From the NCBI GenBank assembly GCA_027257055.1, contig JAPVLO010000007.1, positions 6,634,001 through 6,698,000 on the forward strand: a DNA stretch of 64,000 nucleotides, read 5' to 3'. The position numbers and the translations under genes are program-made. Below the pieces are notes generated by a model, which worked only from the letters and a program-made list of their open reading frames with translations, ran no database searches and had not been told where the DNA came from. Within the stretch, counting starts at the first letter, position 1. Each line of letters opens with the position of its first letter. Shown here piece after piece: positions 1-45,399 of this stretch. The DNA comes from Cephalopachus bancanus. Lineage: Eukaryota; Chordata; Mammalia; Primates; Tarsiidae.

Positions 1-433
1 TAAGTGCCCCTCAGTGGGGGCATGGATAAACCAAAACATGGTAAATACATACAATGTCTGCAAATTCAGCACCAAAAGGAAGGAAGTTCTGGCACATTCT
101 AATCATGGAGGAACCTTGAGGACATTCTGCTAAGTGAGGCAAGCCAGTCACAGAAAGACAAATGCTATGGGATTCCATTCACATAAGATACTCACTTCAC
201 ATGTGCTGGCAAATTCATAGACAGGAAGCAGAATGGTGGGTTTCAGGGCTTAAGGGAAGGGGAATGAGAAGTTAGTGTTTAATGGGGACAAAGTTTCTAT
301 TTTGCAAGATGACAAGCATTCTGGAGATGATGGTGATGATGTTTGCACAACATTGTGAATATACTTAATGTCACTGACCTGTACACTTAAAAATGGCTAA
401 AATGGTACATTTCTACCACAATTGAAAAAAAGC
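1..433 (+). mobile_element. L1 3' end (old L1M type)
   Basis: Reads like the L1 ORF2 end and 3' UTR (GTGAGGCAAGCCAGTCACAG; CTGTACACTTAAAAATGG) and ends in a short A-rich tail near 433. It lies in the CDH26 intron after exon 9. Confidence 0.7.
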
Positions 434-773
434 AAAACACTTCTGTTGCCCCGAAGCAAGAGGGCTGCCTGCTTATAACCTCTGGTAAAGAGGGAGACAG
501 AAATATATAACAAATTATTGTTATACAAAGGAAAGAATGTAAAAGAAATGATAAGTGCAAAGGGAAGTGAGTGAGTGGCTTCTCCTGGAAGGGTCAGAGA
601 GAGCCGCAGAGCCAAGAAGACATTGAACTTGGGCAGGTGGGCAGGTAGTTTCTCACCCTGTTATAACTGAGGCTGTGTCGACCCGATGAACACACACCCA
701 AGAAGCCAGTTTTTCAACAGAAAGCATCTGGGTACCTGGCAAATTCCCCCTCAACAACCGTCCTTCCTCTCAC

Positions 774-33603
<32,830 letters not shown>

Positions 33604-35300
33604 GCCCGCGTGCTGATGGCCAAGATGCCCCCAGATGGTGTGGGCCCTGATGAGTCCTCTGAGCTGGTGTCACCAGAACCAACACCCTCCCTTCCAGCTG
33701 GGGGATCCTTCTCTAATTGCGATCAGATCAGACTGACCCAGACGCTTTCGTCCCAACTTGCTCCTCCCTTTTCTCAGCTGTCCTTGAGTTTATCAGAGTG
33801 GAGTGGGCCAACTCTTAAGCTTTAACCTCCTTTGTGCAGTGGAGTTCCTAGGAAGGGTGGAGTGGAGGATAACACTGCTGGGGTCACACCTGCAGGAGGA
33901 CCGGCCAGGGTTGGCCTCCAGGAGACAGGCTCAGCCCAAGGAATGTAAAACCAGCACCTGTGGGAAAGTAGAGTTTCTGTTTGTTTTCTTGTTGGTTTTT
34001 GGTTTCAAAACAGAATACCCAATAGTTCTTTCTCTAGTAGGGTATTTAGCGATTCTTTCCTAATATAACCCCTATCCTCTTAAAAAAACCAAAAACTAGA
34101 AAATGACTGCAAGAAAGAATAACTTTATTAAGGAGGGGAGGGGTGGGAAGAAAGAAATAAAAGTGGGAAAAAATCTTTTACTTTCCAAAGCACTAAATAT
34201 CTTTATTCCAACCTTGTCTTAGGGCTCTGGGGTTTACAGACTATTTCTACTGAAACCTCTTTTAAACCTAGATTAATCTGCCTTTTTGAGTTTGGGATTA
34301 AAGGAGAGGGGAGAGAGAGGAAAGAGTCTCCCTGTGGACAGGGTTTTTGTGGCAACCTGGGAGTTTTTGCATTAGAATTCAGAATAAAGGGACCCTTGGG
34401 ATTCTATTATGCTAACCCTTAAGGTAGCAAGGAGAAAGTTTTAAAACACAATCTGTGATACATTAACCCTGATAGCCTTAACATGACCTCGTTATCACTT
34501 GACCTTGTTTAAGAGTAATCGATTCTTTCACAGGTAAAATAGAAAGCAAACTTTCTAGACTTACTTACATAGCTCGATGAGCTGCTGCTGAATATTTTTA
34601 TTTGAATAATTTATTATTTTTGTTAAGTTAATAGTTCATTATTGAACAGAGTCATGCATGTCATTTTAAGGTTAGTCTCTAGATTTCTCATGTATAAAGA
34701 GAAATTGGATACTTTGTTCATTTTCAAGTGGATCGGTCTAGCATGGTAGCCAGCTAAAAAACCTAAGGCCATGCTTGGCCCCACACAGGGCTCATCCGGA
34801 TGGGGCTGGGGATGCCGGTAAAGGGTTCCACTCACATTTGTTTTAAGTTTGAAGAAGCTGGTACTTTACTATATTAGAAACCACATCATCTTCAACATTC
34901 TCAAGCATTTAAAAATAACTGAGCAAAATGCCAGGTGTCTGTAAGGCAACCCTTCTCTGCTAGGCTGTGAGTCCTGCAACTCAGCCAGCCATGCTGGGCT
35001 TTGCCCACTGCTGCATCTGGGGAGTCTGAGTTAGAAGGTACCCAGATTCTCTTTCTATTGGAAGCAACTGTAATTCCAGTGACAAAAGTCTAGTGTGCCT
35101 GTGTCCCTAGAGGTGCAGTAATACTTTACAGCCACATGATGGCAGCTCCCAGCTCCCAGTAAGCTGACAAAGAAACATGAGATGAAAATTACTTGACGGC
35201 TACAAGGAGGGTGTGAGCTACAATAATTTACCTAGACCCAGCCTTCTCTCCTTGTCTGTTGAGGGGTACCCCAATCCATCTTAAATTCTCAATATTCTTG
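33604..35300. other. CDH26 5' flank
   Basis: Upstream of the CDH26 ATG on the minus strand, this must hold its 5' UTR and promoter. I see no CpG island and no clear TATA box, so no start site is called. Confidence 0.4.
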
Positions 35301-35304
35301 TTTT

Positions 35305-35523
35305 TTAGAATGATGACAGCATCATGAGTGCCTCTAAGAAAGTATTAATTTTGTCTTGAATATTATCCTTGTCCCAGAAGTTCCCACAAACATCAGGCAT
35401 TGACAGAGCTTTCTTTCCAGGACTGTCAGTCAAAGAAACTTGAACTTGTCCACTTGCTCTCTTTTCAGGGAACAGCATGATGCGTGGAAGGTTCCACTTG
35501 TCCAGGAACTGAGAAGAAAGCAT
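35305..35523 (-). other. Unassigned 72-codon ORF with a splice-acceptor-like start
   Basis: From the minus-strand ATG it reads MLSSQFLDKWNLPRIMLF and on to NTFLEALMMLSSF. GCTTTCTTCTCAG, a good acceptor, sits at its start, so it could be a terminal exon beginning FLDKW. I do not recognise the peptide. It may be a chance ORF or an old pseudogene piece. Confidence 0.2.
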
Positions 35524-36679
35524 TTGATTCACCACATTCTAACGAAAGCCAGCAACAACTTGGGCCAGAAAACTCAGGGCTCCTGGAAATGTGGCAGAAC
35601 AGATCCTAACACCCCTAGCCTGTGTCTCATCCCTGTCTCCCTTCTCCCTGCCTCCACCCACTGAGGCAAGGAATGGAGGAGGGAGTATCCGCTGTTTTCT
35701 GCATGGCTAATGTGCAAAAAGAGCTCAGGGTCACTGCTTCCTGTTGGGAATGGATGGAGTGCGTACTTTCCACTTTGAGAAACCAGATGGCAGCTAGAAG
35801 GATGTCACTGGTGGAGAATGAGGGTGACTGCAAGCCTGAAAACCTGGCGTTCCCACCTGGCTTGGAGTCCTGTCTATACAGTGGCCTGGATGGTCAGGCC
35901 CCTGGCCCAGCTGAGAGGAAGGGAATTGAAGGGGACAGCAGGACTCAGAGAAGATAACCAAAGCACCCCACAATGCCTCCATTGGGCATTTTTCATATGG
36001 ACGGAGAAGTGACATGGTTGGGCAGGGGCCTTCTTTTGACTGCAGAGCGCACACTGCATGTACACAGAGGCAGGGTGGCGTCTTGATGCCTTCTCCATGG
36101 AGGTGAGGCAACCACAGGGAATGTGCTGGAAGAGTGGCCTATGATGGAGGAAATGTGGGTGCTTCCCCCTTAGTGTTTCCTTTCTGTCCCCAACATTGGA
36201 GGAGTCAGAGCCTGGGAGAGGGAAGGAAAAGAGGTGTCACAATGGCAGCGCACAGCCATGTCCTAGGATATCAGTGCTAGGTAGAAAGTGAAATAGAGGG
36301 GCAAGTAAGTCCCCCCACTGCACGCACACCCACCCTGGAGTCCAGCCCACCAGCGAGGGTGGGGAGAGGTTGGATTTCAATTGAGGCTGACACTGAAATG
36401 TTAAGCTGTGCTGGTTTTACTAGCTGAAGTGGCTGGTAAAAATGTGCCCAAGATGTAACTGAGGCTAGAAACTGCATGGCCAAAGACTCAGATTAGGGCA
36501 GAATAAATGGCTCATGTTCATGGGTCCACTGACTCAAGACCTCTTATGTTCACTCATTTAAAATTCATTTTCCAGTCAAATAATTCTGAATTCAAGATCC
36601 TGTTCTTCATAACCTCAAGAAAAGCTTAATTTCTCAGAACAGTCTTGAGAAGTGTTTTTTTTTAAAAAAACCAGTCAGG

Positions 36680-37000
36680 GAGCATTCAGTTCCCAGTCAT
36701 AGTGAAGTAGATCCCATAAGACCAGCTCTGCCAGGCTGAACAACTGTCAACAAATATGAAGACAACTACCTGGAGTGAAGGTTGTGCAGGGTGACTACAG
36801 GCAGGCAGAACCGGGAAGGAGTTGGATGCCCGGAAGGGACAGTAACTCAGATCCCTGGGTGGACAGAGGATGGACACAGCAGGTGGAGTGAGATGGTGAT
36901 TGGACAGTGATGACTGGGCACCTGGGCATCCACTGTACAGCTTGTTCAGCTTTTCTGCATGTTTAAAAACATTTTTATAAGACAATGTTGGAGGAAAAAT
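36680..37000 (+). mobile_element. Probable old L1 3' end
   Basis: Ends CATGTTTAAAAACATTTTTA..GACAATGTTGGAGG, like L1ME-type 3' termini. Weak. Confidence 0.35.
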
Positions 37001-38159
37001 ATCAGAAAAGTGTATTTGACTCCATCAAAGAAAAGTCCAAGTTATTACTAAGTGGAGTTTCACCCAATACCTAATAGTGTGTGTCTAGTTGTACCCCAAT
37101 ATCTTGCCAAATGTACAAGAGCGGGAGTTCACCAGACTTCATGTTAGAATAGAATAATCTGTCATTTGTACTTCTGATTTATTTTCAGTGATGAAGACTT
37201 TTTTTTGCCCCCTTCTATTTTGATTGCTTTAGTAGTCACACAGTTTGACCAGAAAATGTGGTCCTTTGGTCCTCGTGTTGTAGTATGTTGGGTCAGCCAC
37301 CAAGAGCTGGCCAAAAACTTCCTTTGACAGATTTTAATGTCTTGCCCCAATTGTTTCAGTTAACTTGTAGTTACAGATGAGCAATTAGGAAAGTGAAAAC
37401 AAAAAAAAAGCTGTGTATCAGATATATCACATTGAAGCCTTTTTCACTTCTCTCAAGTACATCCCAATATCAATAATACTGACAGGAGGATCGCCAAGCT
37501 CTTACAAGTCATTTATGTACATAAATGTTTATGCTTCTTTAGGGAAAAATAAGAAAGGGGAAGGGGAAATTTAAGAGGCTGTTTATCTTCCCACAGGAAA
37601 ACCAGTATATACTTCCTAAAAATCAGAACATCCTCAATTAAGCTTGTTAAGTCATCAATATTACATAATTTCTATAATTAAAAAGCATTTCATTCCAGTA
37701 TTTAGAAAACAGAAAACACTGCAAGAAAGACGCCAAGTCTTCCTTTTCTTTCTCTTCACTTTGTTAGGGGAGATAATAATCAAGAGAAGAGTTTAGAGGA
37801 AAGGCTTGGGCAAAAGTGGTGTAGATCCTTGTAAACCTGGCCAAAATGACCAAGTGGATGAAAGGGTCAGGGAAGGCAGAGTGAGTGTTCCCATGCCTGG
37901 AGCTTAAAAGCAAAAGGACAATGTGGTGGGGTGGGTACCTACCTGGTCTGAAGTCAACTTGTGGCGCAGATTATCACAGGCCATAAATCACTCACTTTAG
38001 CAATTCATTCTTGAGGTAAACAGCCAGTCAAGTGCCTTTAAGTTCTGGAGCATACAGGACTAGATAAGCAAATGGCTTGCTTGGGGTTGGGGGAGCACAG
38101 CCTGCTAGCCATTAGAGCACCAAGAAAGCAGTCAACTCAAACTTGGAGGCTTTTTAAGT

Positions 38160-38270
38160 ACTAGAAAAGCAGGTTTCTCAAACTCGAATGTGTCAAAGAT
38201 CTTGTTAAAATTCAGATTTTGACTCAATAGACCTGGGGAGGGCTCACGATTTGAGTAGCAAGGCATAAAA
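38160..38270 (-). mobile_element. MER5-like relic
   Basis: GCAGGTTTCTCAAACTCGAA..TTAAAATTCAGATTTTGACTC..AGACCTGGGGAGGGCTC matches the reverse complement of the MER5 pattern. Confidence 0.5.
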
Positions 38271-38648
38271 TTATACTAGCTTAATGTAGTATAGAATTAA
38301 ATATGCATTATTAGTTTTCTTTAAAATATTTCAGCTCAGTTAATTATATTCATGACTATCCCATTTTTTTAAATTCCATATATATTTCCCAGTGTTATTA
38401 CAGATAATACTTTAAATACTAAATTGCTGAGGATAGCTATTCAAATTGCATTTTATGAACAGAGATCTCTATGAAGTTTTTAATAAATTAATGATTTATA
38501 TTACTTAATTGAACATTATTTTATGCTAGATACAGTGTTTTATGATATGGTAATGTTCAATGAATCAAAAAAAAGCTTCCAACAGCACCTAACTACATAT
38601 AATAAACCATTTAATTCTCTAATGGCAGAATGAAGCTAAATAAAGAGC

Positions 38649-39257
38649 ATGCTTTGGACTGAAGTCAAACAATCCTTTTCTCTAAAAACCTTTATATTTG
38701 ATCAGAAGGCACTCGCTGGACAAATTCACTGCTCTCTTAAAGGGTTTAGTCGCCACCTTGTGGCTAAGAAAATAGCAATACCCAAAAATAACCTAGCATT
38801 TCCTGTACAGCCCGCCCATTCTCCCCCAAAAAGATTAAAAACCTCCACCACGGTTAATTTTCAAACCATACCAAAAAATTATTTTTTAAACCCCAAAACA
38901 CTTCTGCCACAATTTGGTAGACTCAAAGGAATGTACCTCATTGTTAAAGGTGGGATTAGAAAGAGGAAACAAGGGCATTTCACTACGCTTTACAGTGAGT
39001 GCTGCTCAAAACTGCTGTCTCCTGACCAGGCCACTTCCTCGAAAGAGACCTGCTCACTTCCGGATATGAACATTAAGGTGCAAGCTCATGATTTCCCATG
39101 TTACCTTAATTTTATACTTACCAAATTTGCATCCTGCTCCTCTAACTACTCCTCAATACCTTTTGGTGGGGGGGCAGGGGTAACAAGGGAAACAGGAACT
39201 CCAGAAATTCACAGCAATGCTTCTCAGATATATCAAGTGATGTTAAAGTGTGCTTAG
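38649..39257 (+). other. Unassigned 202-codon ORF, unlikely to be a gene
   Basis: Opens at ATG (MLWTEVKQSFSLKTFIF) and stops after QVMLKCA. It lies in AT-rich DNA just beyond the likely FAM217B 3' end. No domain, signal or repeat origin recognised, and Cys/Ser/Lys-rich composition typical of chance translation. Confidence 0.15.
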
Positions 39258-39369
39258 TTTACATATGCCACTTGGTATTAAGACAGGAGTTGGAAAGAAT
39301 TTCATCCTGAGTATTTATTTGAAATAATCAGGGAGAAAATAAAGATACACTTCAGAACAGAACTGCATA

Positions 39370-39680
39370 GGCAAGGCAAGGTGGCTCATGCCTGCAATCC
39401 CAGCACTTTGGGAGGCCCAGGAAGGAGGACTAATTTAGGCTAGGAGTATGAGACCGGCCTGGGCAACAAGTGAAATCCCATCTCTACTAAAAAAAAAAAA
39501 GAAAAGAAAATTAGCAGGGCATGGTGGCATTTGCCTATAGTCCCAGCTATTCCGGAATTCCTGCTGAGACAGGAAGATTGCTTGACCCCAGAAAGTTGAG
39601 GCTGCCAGTGAGCATGACCATGTCACTATACTCCAGCCTGGTTGATAGAGTGAGACCCTATCTCAAAGAAAAAAAAAAAG
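39370..39680 (+). mobile_element. Old AluJ-type element
   Basis: GGCAAGGTGGCTCATGCCTG head, two monomers, A-rich middle and tail. It sits about 110 bp beyond the candidate FAM217B polyadenylation signal. Confidence 0.85.
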
Positions 39681-39790
39681 GGAGATGCAAAACAAAACAA
39701 TACCAGAAAAATCCAGACAATATTGTGTTGCTTTTAATTCATCTCAAGGAAGGAGAACTCCAAGTTCACAAAAACTTACATGAATTCTGT

Positions 39791-39796
39791 TTTATT
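39791..39796 (-). terminator. FAM217B: Candidate FAM217B polyadenylation signal
   Basis: Minus-strand AATAAA in the context TATGCAATAAAACAG, 3.05 kb past the FAM217B stop, followed by a U/GU-rich stretch (GTAAGTTTTTGTG). The 3' UTR would span about 39775-42842, which fits the long 3' UTR and overall size I recall for the human gene. Confidence 0.5.
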
Positions 39797-39799
39797 GCA

Positions 39800-42700
39800 T
39801 ATAAAACCAAACATACAATCATATAACAGCAAATAACAAACATGCTGAATATTTTCAGGCCATTTTGAATGGTGTCCCAGACTTGTGCATAAATAAATAA
39901 TAAACACTGCTTCTGAATTACCTTGAAATGCAGTACCACCAAGTTTTATGTTGTTTTGTAGCCATTCAAGTAGATGAACATAAAGGAAGGAGGAAACAGA
40001 CAATATTTCTATCACATAAGGTAGAAATTCTTATGTTTTCCTGGAAGTAACCTCATAGCCTCAAGAACTGCAAGCCATTTTCCTTTGAGCTATTAGGTGT
40101 CACAAGACCAGTGCTATCCTCTCCCCCATCGCTTTTATCACAGGCCACCAATTCTCCCAAGTCCAAGTTTGCTACAAGCCCTATAGCCCATTCAGTCATT
40201 AAAGACTTGGAAAAGAGGAGACCTCAACAATCGTAGCAAATACTGATAAGTTTTTATAGTTCATTTCTGTACTTTGTGATTTTTTCTACTAAATGAGTCT
40301 AAGCCTGAAATATTTTTTCTTGTATTTTTAAAAATAATCTTGGACTGTTTTAATTGGTTGAAATGTAGGGTATATGTAAATGAGAGGCACTTCTTGGAAA
40401 TACAACAACTTATGTCACTAGACTAGCAGGACATTTAATGGTTTAGACTAGATGAACTGAACGAGTTTATGATTCAATTTCCAACGCTGTCTACTTGAAA
40501 ACAGCAAGATCTTACCTGCAGCATTTATTCAGTTCATTAAGAAGTGTTAGATATGTGCATCAGAAACCATAAAACTAAAATTGTGCTTATGTCAATTCTG
40601 TAATAAAGCTAACTTTTAAAAACTTAATGCTATTCATTAAGAGCTTTGATCCAATCAAAATAATACTGGCCAAAATCAACAACCTGAGGCAGAAAAAGGA
40701 AACAAGAAAAGTCACTTTTCCAGACTTTTAAAACAGTTTGAACACATGAAGTTACGACTATTCTCCAGATTATGAAATCAACTTCAGTTAAAAGGGCTAG
40801 GAACAAACGAATGAGGCATTACCTCTAAATTTCTTAATCATGATGGTCTTCAACTGAGATACACACAGCAAGGAGAAGTAAGCCACTTCGCTCTCAACCG
40901 TTCAAGATTTCTAAGAGTACTCACATAGGTGCGTCACAGGGAAAGGCAGCAACGCAGCATCATCCCTTTAACATTATGAGGAGTGAATACTCGTGTCTAT
41001 AAAAGCATGCTTATGGCTATTTGCTGGCCATGAGACTTCATAAAGAGCTACATCAAAATCTAACAGAGGAAGAATTGTAAGTGAGGCCCCAGCCATGGAT
41101 AATGGACTAATCTGTGCTCACAAGCAACAAGGCAGGCAAAGGACAAAAGTAACCTCACAAAAACTGAGGAGTGCTATGTTTCCCAAATACAAAACATATG
41201 CTGAGTACAATAGTTATAGCACATCTGAGGACTATGGAAGTAGCAATTACTATACTTACATCTCTTGTTCATATAAAGATTTCAGATCTTAGCATAAGAG
41301 CATGCTTTCTCATGTAGGTTGGTGTGAGATAAAGACACAAGAGGGGAACAGGACAAATCTGAAAATAAAGTCCTAAAAGAAAAAGGCTTCCATAAAATAT
41401 GCTCATATATTTCTTAGTATAATTAAAATCAAATTTTAAAAGATCTTAAAATCTAATCTTTGCACATGGTTTTAATTATAACTACACTGTGTCCTTATGC
41501 TGTTTTTGATGATACTTACTGCTGTGTAAAAAGCTTGCAAGCCATTATATATTTTCAAATAAAAAATGTCATGTTTTTCATTTGCCCCAAAGGTGAAAAA
41601 AATAGAAACATGTATGTAAAAAACAAATACAATAATTGTTTACTGGGATAAAATCAACTACAGGCATTAAAACACACTGCACAAATGACAGAAAGCTCAC
41701 GGCAAATTTATAGGAAAAAATAGATGTTATTTAGCTGCAGTTAAATAAACTTTTAGGGGAGCCAGGAAGCCATGAGACCAGATAGGGTGTTCAAAACACT
41801 CACATCCTACTCCCCTCCACATTGGATGGTGTCCTCTCCTGCCCCTGACCTTCACGCAAAATTATAAAATCCTGTTCCTGCAAACTAAAACAGATCATTG
41901 TTTTTGACTAAGGACAACAGGATCTGGGTCCCAAATCAGTAACTTAATAAAGATTACATTCACAGTGGTTCCATGTGTTTTTATCTTATAGAAGGCCCTT
42001 CATTTACAAATTCTAAAATGTGATTTTCCCATGACACGTCTCTGGAGAAAGCGCTTTGCATGCCAGCAATTTTAGAGTGTCAAATATTTCATTCTTAGCC
42101 CCACCAAACAGCAATACTCATGCTTCCTAAATTTCTAATTGAAATAGTCTGCAAATCTTTTAACTTCAGTTTAGAGAACTCAAAGATGGACTTCACCACC
42201 ACCTCCAAATTGAAAATTTCTGTCTTTTGTAACACTCATGTTAGAGAAAATGTATTAAAGTACAAGGTTCCAATGTCTCTAAAGAGCAAGCAGCTTAGTG
42301 ATAAATGACTGCTCAAAATAGAAACTCATGTACTGCCCAACATAAGGAAGAACTAATGCTTCTCCTAAGGGTCAAATGAACAGAAATTCTGCTTGAACAG
42401 CTTATTAAAAAAGCAAGAGGGTATGGCAAGAAGGGCCTTATCTTGAATATTTGGGATTCCACACCACTATAAGACAGTATGCACCACTGTATATGCTTAT
42501 GTGCAAGTGAACACGGAAAGCTCACACCACTGTCTGTCCTCCATGGACTGGCTACTATTTCAGAAGTTTTGGTGAATTGTTTCATACACACTGTTGACTT
42601 TTATCTAAAGGGCTCTCATTTGCCTAAGACTGTCAATACAAAGAAAAGCTTGCTGAAAGATACCACTCTTTGAAAATAATTCTACAGGAGCCAGAAGTGG

Positions 42701-42842
42701 GGGTGGGGGGAAGGGTAGACAAAAGAGCCAATCAACTACTTAAATGTAATTATAACATCCCTTAAAATTCAACGCAGTGGAACTTTTGGAAGAGCTCTAA
42801 TACTCAGGTATCCGCAGATCTTGGCAATTCACTGTTCAGATA
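39800..42842 (-). other. FAM217B: Probable FAM217B 3' UTR
   Basis: AT-rich, mostly repeat-poor sequence directly after the FAM217B stop codon, reaching the candidate AATAAA. No supported coding region is present. Short ORFs here are chance. Confidence 0.5.
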
Positions 42843-43991
42843 TTATTTTAGCTTATATGTGTTTTGTTTGACTCCATTTGTTTTGAGTTTTTTCTCACTG
42901 GATATGGTGGCATGACCACAGCTTTCTGCCTTTCCCTTTTTCTTAAGATGTGCATGCACTTGTGTTTTGGGGGTCTTATAGGAATCAGCTGGGTCCAGAA
43001 TCATGGCTGCCTGCTTGGGGATCCGAATGTTGCCACTAGTTTCCATCTTAGAGCTGCTGTCACTGCAGGACAGATCCCAGCGCTGCAGCTTAGTACTCTT
43101 ACTTGATTTCTTTTTCTTTTCTTCTGTCCTCATTTCAAGGGCTTGCTTCTGAGAACATAATCTGCTAGTAGCCAGCATATCAATGGGTTTGGGGAAATTC
43201 TCAAATGTGTAATACGATGGATGGACTTCATGGTGAAACTCTTTCTTTCGGGAAGGGCCTGACTTCGAAGCCCCTTCCTGGTGAAGTAGCGGTTTCGACA
43301 GAGCACTAGCAATCAGCTTACTTCTCCCAGGGCTTTTCAGGGCCACGGAGGCCCCAGGGGCAGTGGGAGGCCTGACTTTGGCCCCCTTTGCTTTTTCACA
43401 CTGGACAGTCTGAATCTGCAACCACTCGAGCTGAATGAGTCTGTCAATAAACTTCCCCAGGAGTCCTCCTGCCTGTGGTGCAGCTTCGGTTCTGTGCTCT
43501 GTATTCAGAAGCAGGGCCATATCCCGCAAGTCCCAGGAGCTAAAAGGGGGTGGAAGGAAATCAGGATAACAGTATTCAGGCTTCGCTTGACCCTGACCTG
43601 GATGAAGGTCGAAGTAAACTGGATCAATTTCTTCAGCTCGAAGATTAAGATCCGGAGGTGTGAGGGGAGACGGAGGAATGGGAATTCTTTCCGAATCCGA
43701 GAGATCACTTGCACTGTCCTCATCAGCATCTTCTTTAATAATTTTCATGGACTGAAAATCAAGAAACAATTTGTTCCCGGAGGCTCCCTGACACCTGGAA
43801 CTGAGTTGACTCCTTTCGGGTTTTCCTTCTGGGGAAATGCTTTCTTTAAGTTTATCTCCAGTTGGCAAGGAGACACCGGTGAGACTGCTTCTCAGCTGGG
43901 AAGAAATGTGGGGCACTTGGGATTTGCTCTGCCTTTTTCCTGAAGAGTTCTTCGAATGTTGCACTTTATTCCAAGATGGGCCAGCATTCAT
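42843..43991 (-). CDS. FAM217B: FAM217B, main coding exon
   Basis: 382 residues from MNAGPSWNKVQHSKN to QNTYKLK and TAA, about the same length as human FAM217B and very similar to it as I recall it. Function is unknown. Visible features: Ser/Lys-rich N terminus, acidic stretch DADEDSASDLSDSER (about 88-102), Pro-rich IPIPPSPLTPPDLNL (about 104-117), a YPDFLPPPFSSWDL block (about 142-154) shared with paralogue FAM217A, a likely helix around LLGKFIDRLIQLEWLQ (about 175-192) and a Lys-rich C terminus suggestive of nuclear location. The whole standard protein sits in one exon. The acceptor TTTTCCACAG lies 4 bases before the ATG. The reading frame stays open through that acceptor into two upstream exon candidates (see 46275 and 46523), so the true N terminus may be longer. 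Confidence 0.94.
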   Translation of the reverse strand: MNAGPSWNKVQHSKNSSGKRQSKSQVPHISSQLRSSLTGVSLPTGDKLKESISPEGKPERSQLSSRCQGASGNKLFLDFQSMKIIKEDADEDSASDLSDSERIPIPPSPLTPPDLNLRAEEIDPVYFDLHPGQGQAKPEYCYPDFLPPPFSSWDLRDMALLLNTEHRTEAAPQAGGLLGKFIDRLIQLEWLQIQTVQCEKAKGAKVRPPTAPGASVALKSPGRSKLIASALSKPLLHQEGASKSGPSRKKEFHHEVHPSYYTFENFPKPIDMLATSRLCSQKQALEMRTEEKKKKSSKSTKLQRWDLSCSDSSSKMETSGNIRIPKQAAMILDPADSYKTPKTQVHAHLKKKGKAESCGHATISSEKKLKTNGVKQNTYKLK

Positions 43992-44189
43992 ATTGCTGTG
44001 GAAAATAAAACTGCAATTCTTACTACATTAGACAAAAATGGTTTGGCTATGATTAAACAAACAAAAAGAATCCTCTAGTTGTACTTTTTCCTAGCCATTA
44101 CTAGGCATTAGCAAACGTAAAGCTTCCAAACTCTTTACAGAAGTTTTATGAAACGTTGTTCCATGTGTAATACTCTAAGGAACGTTATG

Positions 44190-44512
44190 GCCGGGTTCGG
44201 TGGTTCAGCCTGTAATCCCAGCACTTTGGAGGCCAAAGTGAATGGATTGCCTAAGCCCGCGGGTTCGAGACCAACCAAGGCAACTTGGTGAGCCCTTGTC
44301 TCTAAATTAATAATAATAATAATAATAAAATTAGCTGGGCATGGTAGCATGCGCCTGTAATTCCAGCTAGGCTACTTGGAAGGTTGAGGCGGAAGAACTG
44401 CTAGAGCTCAGTAGGTCATCACTGGAATGGCTGTTAGTGTGTCACTGCACTCCAGCCTGGGCAACAGACTGAGACTCCAACTCAAAAAAAAAAAAAAAAG
44501 AAAAGAAAAGAA
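44190..44512 (+). mobile_element. Dimeric Alu, lineage-specific subfamily
   Basis: GGCCGGGTTCGGTGGTTCAG head, (AAT)n middle linker and a long A/AAAAG tail. In the FAM217B intron before the main exon. Confidence 0.9.
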
Positions 44513-44623
44513 ACATTACATAATGCATGTGCCAAAAGTGAATGCATGGATTCTGCTTTTTAATTAAATATAAACATTTAGGCAAAAAACATTTCTCAAA
44601 GTGTTTGTTTTATAATTTTAGAG

Positions 44624-44914
44624 GAGCCGGACTCGGTGGCTCAGCCTGTAATTCCGCGCCTTTGGGAGGCTGGGGTGAGTGGATTGCCTGAGCCCATGGG
44701 TTCGAGACCCACCTGGGCAGGCGAGACCTCATCTCTATAATAAATCAAAAAATTAGCCGGGTGTGGTAACGTGCCCCTGTAGTTCCAGTTACTTGGAAGG
44801 CTGAGGCGGAAGGTTCACCGGAGCCCAGCAGGTCGAGGCTGCGGTGGCCGGGAGCGGCCACTGCACTCCAGTCTGGGCAACAGAGTGAGACTCCAGCTCA
44901 AAAAAAAAAAAAAT
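44624..44914 (+). mobile_element. Dimeric Alu, lineage-specific subfamily
   Basis: GAGCCGGACTCGGTGGCTCA head to A tail, with AATTTTAGAG-like target duplications on both sides. Confidence 0.9.
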
Positions 44915-45172
44915 TTTTAGAGCAATTATGTGTACTTTAAAAAACCATTAATTTTGAATGAATTTGTCACAGAACTCTCAATCTGTTCTGTTAATGATCA
45001 ACAGTGTTTAATAACATCCAAAAGCATCCAATTTTGTTTAATATGTCTATTTTAGATTAAATGTAAATATGATATAAAATGCAAGTTTTACAGAGTTTAA
45101 TCACTGATTAGTGGTGACTGTGAGATAACTAAAACTTTAATACATGAAAGTGTAGCACATACAACCTGTATC

Positions 45173-45386
45173 TTTTTTTTTTTTTTTTTTTAGTTGGAGT
45201 CTCACTCTGTCACCCAGACTGGAGTGCAGTGGCCGCTCCCGGCCATCGCAGCCTCGACCTGCTGGGCTCCGGCGATCCTTCCGCCTCAGCCTTCCGAGTA
45301 GCCGGAATTACAGGCGCATGCTACCACGCCCGGCTAATTTTTTTGATTTATTGTAGAGATGAGGTCTCGCCTGCCCAGGCGGGTCA
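45173..45386 (-). mobile_element. 5'-truncated Alu, antisense
   Basis: T-rich head at 45174, body of the lineage-specific subfamily, ending abruptly at GCCCAGGCGGGTC inside the left monomer. Target duplication ACAAC(C/T)TGTATCTT at 45161 and 45386. Confidence 0.9.
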
Positions 45387-45399
45387 CAACTTGTATCTT

